The notes beneath the pieces were generated by a model. It saw nothing but the letters and a program-made list of their open reading frames with translations, searched no databases and was not told the DNA's origin. DNA of 10,273 nucleotides from a bacterium Ga0077546 (GTDB lineage: Bacteria > Cyanobacteriota > Vampirovibrionia > Obscuribacterales > Obscuribacteraceae), in contig LNEX01000290.1 in the NCBI GenBank assembly GCA_001464165.1, forward strand, positions 1 through 10,273, read 5' to 3'. This document shows, in pieces, positions 5,603 to 10,273 of this stretch. The position numbers and the translations under genes were made by a program. Each line of letters starts with the position of its first letter. Position 1 is the stretch's first letter.

Positions 5603-6700
5603 CTACGGGGTTGCCTCATTGTTTTGGGGGTATGGGACGTATATCCAGCCCTCAAGAGCGATCATATCTATTGAAATCTGCCTGGGTGGGGCTGTTTGGC
5701 CTGGATTGAGGTATGCAATCGCCGCTCCCAGTGCGGCAACGACTGCATCAAGTGCATCGTCGCAAGCGAGGGCAAATTGCTCTACATTGGGTGGTAAGAC
5801 AAGCTCTGGTACTGCTATTGCGATTCTGTTTACAGAGCGTAACTTCTCTCTGGTACCAGTGAGGTTGGTCAGTATAGATTGCCGCAGCTGCTTCGCTTCC
5901 TGGTCCTTACCTTTATATCTGCGCCAGGGGAGGCCCAGTGATTTGAGCACTGCGGCCGGATAGACCTCCATCACTGCTGCCCGGAAGGCGGTCTCGGAGT
6001 TCTGAGGGATTGGCGAAAAGCACTGCGGGTTCGCAAATGGTAAAACGTTGAAGCCGTGATTGTGCAGAGCGAGAAGCAATTGCATTCCTTGCCAAGTCAT
6101 CTTGAGCATTCCCGGATTGATTTGATGCAGGGGGCTTTGAGCCTTTGGAGCGGTGGCATTGTCTGTCAGCCTTTTGACCTCCCCTCCCATGCCTGGTTTG
6201 GCCGATTGCAGCAAGGCGAGGAGTTCAGGGAAGCTCAAACTGCTTACGCATTCGGCTAATTTGAACCAAGTGGGTGCAGTCAGAGATTTGGGTGAAGTCA
6301 GCGATTTGGGTGAAGAAAGGGAACTAGGTGAATGCCGTGAAGAAACTGAGGCATTGGCCGCTAGTAATATTTCGGCGAAGGGTGCAGGAAAGGAGAAGGG
6401 GAAGTCAAGGCCGATGATCCAGGCTGGTGGCTCACTATCCTTGACTCCTGCGCTGCTGCTTTGGAGAGCGGAGGGCTCGCTGGCGGAGGGCTCGCTGGCA
6501 CAGGTCTCGCTGGCACAGGGCTGGCTGGAAGAACATTTCTTGAGTGTCAGCAAACTCTCAAGCAGCAGGTCAGAGCCGACGTTCTCCAGGCTGTCAACAA
6601 CTAAAGTGGAAGAAACGAGTTTGCCCCTGGCGATCCACGTGGCGTTTGGTTTGGTCTTGGCTGCGCTGTAGTCACATCCGACAATATTGGCCGTGCTCAA
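5603..6700 (-). CDS. DUF429 family protein, predicted RNase H-fold nuclease
   Basis: With the start at TTG 6698-6700 the protein has 365 residues. Key DUF429 blocks are all present: IVGCDYSAAK (Asp10), WIIGLDFPFSFP (Asp99), MEVYPAAVLKSLGLPWRRYKGK (Glu245), CDDALDAVVAALGA (Asp314, Asp315, Asp318) and the terminal EGWIYVP. The acidic residues match the metal-binding positions of an RNase H-like fold, so the protein may be an active nuclease, though its substrate is unknown. Two Ser/Ala/Pro-rich inserts, at about residues 56-82 and 118-143, interrupt the fold and are encoded by tandem DNA repeats. The start was chosen because AGGAGG (6705-6710) lies four bases upstream and the first strand begins immediately. 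The longer frame to TTG 6733 has no ribosome binding site. It is divergent from the 822-residue gene. Confidence 0.85.
   Translation of the reverse strand: MSTANIVGCDYSAAKTKPNATWIARGKLVSSTLVVDSLENVGSDLLLESLLTLKKCSSSQPCASETCASEPSASEPSALQSSSAGVKDSEPPAWIIGLDFPFSFPAPFAEILLAANASVSSRHSPSSLSSPKSLTSPKSLTAPTWFKLAECVSSLSFPELLALLQSAKPGMGGEVKRLTDNATAPKAQSPLHQINPGMLKMTWQGMQLLLALHNHGFNVLPFANPQCFSPIPQNSETAFRAAVMEVYPAAVLKSLGLPWRRYKGKDQEAKQLRQSILTNLTGTREKLRSVNRIAIAVPELVLPPNVEQFALACDDALDAVVAALGAAIAYLNPGQTAPPRQISIDMIALEGWIYVPYPQNNEATP
6279..6332 (-). repeat. 18-bp in-frame tandem repeat (SPKSLT insert)
   Basis: Three units start at 6279, 6297 and 6315 on the plus strand. The first two (GTCAGAGATTTGGGTGAA and GTCAGCGATTTGGGTGAA) differ at one base; the third is diverged. 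In the DUF429 protein they encode S-P-S-S-L-S, S-P-K-S-L-T and S-P-K-S-L-T. Confidence 0.8.
6471..6530 (-). repeat. 15-bp in-frame tandem repeat (CASEP/SASEP insert)
   Basis: Four contiguous 15-bp units on the plus strand follow the pattern GAGGGCTCGCTGGCG, with CAGGTCTCGCTGGCA-type variants. They encode C-A-S-E-T, C-A-S-E-P, S-A-S-E-P and similar in the first low-complexity insert of the DUF429 protein. Confidence 0.8.
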
Positions 6701-6745
6701 CTTGCCTCCTGTCAACTGCTGGCTTAACCACAAAACGACATAGAT

Positions 6746-6765
6746 ATTGTAGAAGCCCTTATACT
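6746..6765. promoter_or_regulatory. Divergent promoter region (candidate -10 boxes)
   Basis: The gap between the divergent DUF429 and 822-residue genes contains an AT-rich core. TATACT (6760-6765) reads as a plus-strand -10, and TACAAT (6751-6746) as a minus-strand -10 about 45 bases before the TTG start at 6700. No strong -35 hexamer is visible for either. Further on, at 6806-6829, a pyrimidine-rich stretch contains two direct copies of TTCGTTTCTTC 12 bases apart. Confidence 0.3.
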
Positions 6766-6875
6766 ATAGGGGTCCTTTTTTTATTATTGCCAGGTGCCCG
6801 TTTCGTTCGTTTCTTCCTTCGTTTCTTCGATACTTTTCTTTCATGCGAGCAGTACCCAGTCGTCAGCGGTAACCA

Positions 6876-9344
6876 GTGTCAGAACAAGAGCTAACCAAAT
6901 ACGCCAATGCTGTCGGGCTTGTTTACGACTATAGCTTGCCTGTACGTTATCCTCTTGCGGCAGTCTGGCAAGTTGATGGCGAGACTGTTGTCACTTGCGC
7001 TCATTCTGTCATTCTCTATACTGAAATTCTTAAGGCACTACGGGTGCGCTTCCCTAGCAGTGGTCGCGAATACTCAATTAAGTCAGTGGTTTTCCATCCC
7101 AAAGTTGATAAGGCTGTGCTTAAAACAATGGCTAAGCACGGGCTTACTGACCCCGTAAACGGCTTGCCTTTGCAGAAGCACAACGTGGCTTTGCTCAAGC
7201 TGTCACCTAGTGCCAATGAGCTTTCTGCAGACGAGATTAAAGAAATCAATGATTCCTTCGAGCGCTTCGTGCCTGATCATGAGGCTGGGCTTGGCGGTAG
7301 TCTTGCCGAAATTGAATTGCCGCTGGTGGTTCAAACGATTACCAATGCACGAAAAGTAGGATCCGTCTCGATTCTCGATGAACGTAACCGTGTTGTGGGC
7401 AAGCTTTTTTGCCAGAATGGACGGGCCACACACGCCTACTACCATAATCTCGTTAACGAGATGGCGATCTATCAAATCATTCGGCACAAGTTCAATGGTA
7501 GCTTCTACTTCACTTCTGAAGACGAGCCTAGCTGGACGACCGTGACTGAAATTTCTAGGCCTATCGACATGCTTTTGATCGAGTCTTTGCGACGCACTGA
7601 CGAGATGGAAAAAATGGTGTCAATTGTCGGTGGACCCTCTAGTTTGTTTACAAGAGTCACTCCCCAGCCTAATTACGACATACTGCCACCAGATTCTAGA
7701 GAAGCGACAAAGTTAATTTGGCCATTTCTTGATGGTGGCACTCCTTTGGGTCTGATGTGGCAGGTTGCTGGAATAGACGATTTTTCTATTTACGCTGCCA
7801 TGCAAGAGCTTGTTAAAACGCGGCAGATTAGCTACTTTGAGGCTCCATTCCTTAAAGGTAGCGATATTGTTCCGCTGCCACTTGGAGTGAAGACTCCCCT
7901 TTCCCCTAATGATCTTGTAACTGCTCTGTGGGTAGAAGATGCATCTTTGGCACCACTTTTACGTCCCGGAACATTGCTTGGTAGTGTTAAAGATCTAGAT
8001 CCATCCCATGTGCTGCACAATATCGGACTTCCATTTGAAGCGGCTGGTTGTCCTATTTTCAAAGATGGTACCGTGATTGGCATTCATTGTGGTGCGGTGC
8101 CACCAGATCCAGCTGTGGTGGCGCCAGATGGTGGCTTCCATCAGATGATTTGGGTGGAGCAAGTGATTGAATGTTTGAAGAATGCTGGGGAGACGACACT
8201 AGCCAGGAAACTCACTCTCTCAGGCAATGGAGACGAGACTGAAGTTTCTGGACGCTTCGGTGGCTGCCGTCAAGTTGCCCGCATTCAGTGTCCGAAATGC
8301 GGCCGCTCGTCAATGGACGAGCCTAATTTTTGCAAAGGCTGCGGACAGCGATTGATCCAAGATTCTGACTATAAAGGTCCGATAGCAAGAAAAACAAAGG
8401 CGCAGACAAGAGCTAAAACTCGACTAGTTGGAAAGACTAGAACCCGCACTGGCCCTCAGATTATTCGACCTGTGACTAATGCTAAGACTTATAACCCGGC
8501 TTTGCTGGCCATGACTTTAGTGCTTATATTTGCTGGTGGTGGAGCTGCTGCCCTCGCCATGATTCCCAAGCCAAATATAATTAATACTAGTCCTGTAATT
8601 TTGCCCAATCAGAGCCAGGCTTGGTTAGCTACTACTTTGGCTGAGTTTACTCCTGGGCCTGTAGTGATGCATGACAAGAATTATGTGTTTACTGGAAGGG
8701 CAAAATTTGGCGTTGATGTAATGGCTAAGCAGTCATTCTATATGTATGCTTTTCTCGTGCAGAATTCGGGCAAAGTGATTCTACATACTCCATCTTCGGC
8801 GGCTAATGATGTGATTCTTGACGCTGGAGCCCGTTACATACTTGTGGGTGATGGTTTAGAAAAAATCCCGCTGGCAAAGGCTGTCACAGCTTTTGGCTGC
8901 GACAACAGTGACGGTACTGAGAAAATCTTACTTGTCGCTAGCGGTATGAAGAGTGATTTGTTGACCATGAGCGATCCGCTGGCTCAAGAGAAAGCTATTG
9001 AGCAGTTTGTAAACCGTTCACTGCAGCTTCTAAGTTGTGACGAAAGTGGCAATGGAGTTATTGTTGATGCTAAGGAGCTAGGTGAGCATTTCTTTGACGA
9101 CAATAAGCCTAAGAACGGCAAATTTGGTTCTAGTGGTTTGATGGGCCGTGAAGTCTATATTACCCAAGTGGACGTCAGGCACAAGAAAGACCTCACGCTT
9201 GATAGTCAATTGCCTAGTAATATCACCCCGGGTAATGCGAGTCCAACCAATATCAGCCCAACCAATACAACTCCGACCAATATCAGCCCGACCAATACAA
9301 CTCCGACCAATATCAGCCCAACCAATACAACCCCGACCAATTAA
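6876..9344 (+). CDS. Membrane protein: degenerate trypsin-like halves around DUF4388, zinc ribbon, TM helix, DUF4384-like domain
   Basis: This encodes 822 residues. GTG 6876 is the first possible start (in-frame TAA at 6870); its ribosome binding site is weak. Residues 27-110 resemble the first half of a trypsin-like protease: AVWQVDGETVVTCAHS with His43, then HNVALLKL, where Asn103 replaces the catalytic Asp. Residues 150-222 fit DUF4388/PATAN (RVVGKLFCQNGRATHAYYHN, then FNGSFYF). Residues 275-322 look like the winged helix that often follows it. Residues 340-433 resemble the second protease half, but FEAAGCPIF puts Ala390 where GDSGGP has Ser. A zinc ribbon follows (Cys472, 475, 486, 489), then a basic linker (500-530) and one membrane helix (about 541-562). 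The outer region 600-700 resembles DUF4384 (QSFYMYAFLVQNSGKVILH, then GTEKILLVASG). The tail is an Asn/Pro/Thr repeat. Probable role: membrane-spanning signalling or scaffold protein without protease activity; the partner is unknown. Confidence 0.85.
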   Translation: MSEQELTKYANAVGLVYDYSLPVRYPLAAVWQVDGETVVTCAHSVILYTEILKALRVRFPSSGREYSIKSVVFHPKVDKAVLKTMAKHGLTDPVNGLPLQKHNVALLKLSPSANELSADEIKEINDSFERFVPDHEAGLGGSLAEIELPLVVQTITNARKVGSVSILDERNRVVGKLFCQNGRATHAYYHNLVNEMAIYQIIRHKFNGSFYFTSEDEPSWTTVTEISRPIDMLLIESLRRTDEMEKMVSIVGGPSSLFTRVTPQPNYDILPPDSREATKLIWPFLDGGTPLGLMWQVAGIDDFSIYAAMQELVKTRQISYFEAPFLKGSDIVPLPLGVKTPLSPNDLVTALWVEDASLAPLLRPGTLLGSVKDLDPSHVLHNIGLPFEAAGCPIFKDGTVIGIHCGAVPPDPAVVAPDGGFHQMIWVEQVIECLKNAGETTLARKLTLSGNGDETEVSGRFGGCRQVARIQCPKCGRSSMDEPNFCKGCGQRLIQDSDYKGPIARKTKAQTRAKTRLVGKTRTRTGPQIIRPVTNAKTYNPALLAMTLVLIFAGGGAAALAMIPKPNIINTSPVILPNQSQAWLATTLAEFTPGPVVMHDKNYVFTGRAKFGVDVMAKQSFYMYAFLVQNSGKVILHTPSSAANDVILDAGARYILVGDGLEKIPLAKAVTAFGCDNSDGTEKILLVASGMKSDLLTMSDPLAQEKAIEQFVNRSLQLLSCDESGNGVIVDAKELGEHFFDDNKPKNGKFGSSGLMGREVYITQVDVRHKKDLTLDSQLPSNITPGNASPTNISPTNTTPTNISPTNTTPTNISPTNTTPTN
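9246..9341 (+). repeat. 30-bp in-frame tandem repeat at the C-terminus (PTNIS/PTNTT)
   Basis: Three 30-bp units start at 9246, 9276 and 9306 and differ at only one or two positions. Each is made of two 15-bp halves (ACCAATATCAGCCCA and ACCAATACAACTCCG). A partial fourth copy runs straight into the TAA stop. The preceding 30 bases are a more diverged copy. The repeat encodes the last residues of the 822-residue protein, alternating N-I-S-P-T and N-T-T-P-T. Confidence 0.9.
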
Positions 9345-9445
9345 ACTAGAACAGTTAGAACGTCTTGCCTCCTAATTTGATTTTGATAGCAGTAGGGCAA
9401 GAGTATTCAGGAAACCCAGTAAATTTGTAGACAGAGGAGATGAAC

Positions 9446-10273
9446 ATGAAAGCGCTTGAGCTAATCAGAAAATCTTGCGCAGTTTCGCTGGCTGTGGCAC
9501 TTGGGGTAGTGATTTCTACCGGTGTTTACGCCCAGGAGCAGAGCGGGGCAAAGGGTCTCTTCTTCGAACAGCTGGAGAAACCAACTGAGTCACTCAACAC
9601 TGGCTTGCGCTACTGGATTGAGCTGAAGCGCGGCAATAACGTTACTCGGGTGAGCAATAAGTTTCAGTTTAAGACTAATGACAGCATTCGTTTTCACGTT
9701 CGCTCTAATATTGATGGCTATGCCTATATCTTGCTCTCTAGCGGCAGTCGAGGGGAGCAGAGCGTGCTTTTCCCAGACAATAGAGCAGCTGAGAACAACA
9801 AAGTAGACAGAGGCAAAGATTACGCATTGCCTTCAGACGGCTACTTAACTTTTGACGAGAACCCTGGTCTTGAAAAGCTGACACTGCTGCTTTCGCGTTC
9901 ACCTATGGACGCACAGGCTTATCTGCAAAAGCCCCAAAAAGAAGTGACTATGATTGCTTCGGCTCAGACTGGTAGTAAAGACCTAGTGCCTGCTCGAATC
10001 TATGTTTCTTACAACGCTCCTAGAGTTGAGGCACCTGTTTTCTTGCCAGCCACGACTCCAACTAAGCCGGAGAAAGTGACCAAAGTAGAGAAGACCGAAA
10101 AAATTGCCAAAGTCACTCATCCAAAGGTTACTCACTCAGCTAAGAGCGAGCACTCCGAGAGAAATTCGCTGGCCTCTGCCGCTGACGATAAACCGAAAGC
10201 CGCACATCGCCCCGTGGGGAAGGTGAAGCGCGCAGTTGCAGCTAGTTCTTCAAGTAATGCTGCCGCTGCGTCT
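9446..10273 (+). CDS. Secreted DUF4384 protein (3' end outside window)
   Basis: The frame is open from ATG 9446 to the window end, giving 276 residues so far. The start was chosen because GAGGAG (9434-9439) lies six bases upstream; an in-frame ATG at 9440 touches that site and is less likely. Residues 1-29 are a signal peptide (LIRKSCAVSLAVALGVVIST core, cleavage VYA/QEQ). Residues 52-155 fit DUF4384: a first strand (GLRYWIELKRG), then DSIRFHVRSNIDGYAYILL, QSVLFPDNRAAENN and LEKLTLLLSRSP. From about residue 200 it becomes a Lys/Thr/Val/Ala/Ser-rich linker (KVTKVEKTEKIAKVTHPKV), perhaps leading to another domain beyond the window. DUF4384 domains usually accompany signalling or protease modules and have no proven enzymatic role. 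It lies 101 bases after the 822-residue gene, on the same strand and with the same domain type, so they are probably functionally linked. Confidence 0.85.
   Translation, partial: MKALELIRKSCAVSLAVALGVVISTGVYAQEQSGAKGLFFEQLEKPTESLNTGLRYWIELKRGNNVTRVSNKFQFKTNDSIRFHVRSNIDGYAYILLSSGSRGEQSVLFPDNRAAENNKVDRGKDYALPSDGYLTFDENPGLEKLTLLLSRSPMDAQAYLQKPQKEVTMIASAQTGSKDLVPARIYVSYNAPRVEAPVFLPATTPTKPEKVTKVEKTEKIAKVTHPKVTHSAKSEHSERNSLASAADDKPKAAHRPVGKVKRAVAASSSSNAAAAS

Noticed and set aside
6153..6671. Plus-strand ORF of 172 codons opposite the DUF429 gene
   Set aside because: It is the antisense reading of the repeat-rich DUF429 gene, whose conserved motifs are clear; its own protein is low-complexity repeats.
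9363..9402. TCTTGCC/GGCAAGA inverted repeat after the 822-residue gene, considered as a terminator
   Set aside because: The 26-base loop is long, the stem is only 7 bp and no T-run follows.

Overview
The window looks like bacterial chromosome with a fairly balanced base composition. It is dominated by exported, lipid-anchored or membrane-anchored proteins of poorly characterised families: TPR proteins, DUF2939, DUF4388/DUF4384 and a degenerate trypsin-like domain. There are no phage, transposon or plasmid genes. TPR-rich secreted proteins together with DUF4388 and DUF4384 domains and Thr/Ser/Pro repeat linkers would suit a Candidatus Obscuribacter-like (Melainabacteria/Vampirovibrionia) genome. 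Some Planctomycetes, Acidobacteria or myxobacteria would also fit, and this assignment is an inference, not a demonstration.

Layout. Positions 1-114 hold the tail of an unidentified plus-strand gene. A small two-helix membrane protein follows (239-439), then a TPR lipoprotein (608-1909). Convergent to that is a secreted TPR protein (1998-3680, minus) with a Thr/Gly/Met repeat segment after its signal peptide. The 528-base gap that follows contains a 34-bp perfect palindrome (3976-4009) and a short plus-strand ORF (4075-4212) that encodes little more than a signal peptide. Its stop overlaps the stop of the convergent DUF2939-like gene (4209-5414, minus), which appears to start at CTG. Next come a tRNA-Arg(UCU) gene (minus, 5447-5519) and a DUF429 RNase H-fold gene (minus, 5603-6700). 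Divergent from DUF429 is an 822-residue multidomain protein (6876-9344). After it, on the same strand, is a secreted DUF4384 protein (9446 onward) that runs off the window.

The most interesting unit is the last gene pair. The 822-residue protein reads as a trypsin-like fold whose Ser and Asp catalytic positions are replaced. Its two halves appear to be separated by a DUF4388 (PATAN) domain plus a winged-helix-like segment. A zinc ribbon, a basic linker, one membrane helix and an extracytoplasmic DUF4384-like domain follow. The next gene encodes a stand-alone exported DUF4384 protein, so the pair may form a membrane signalling or scaffold system with one anchored and one soluble DUF4384 partner.

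A second theme is that at least four genes carry in-frame tandem DNA repeats (units of 12, 12, 15, 18 and 15/30 bp) encoding low-complexity linkers. These are candidates for length variation between strains. No CRISPR array, rRNA gene, insertion sequence or convincing intrinsic terminator was found.
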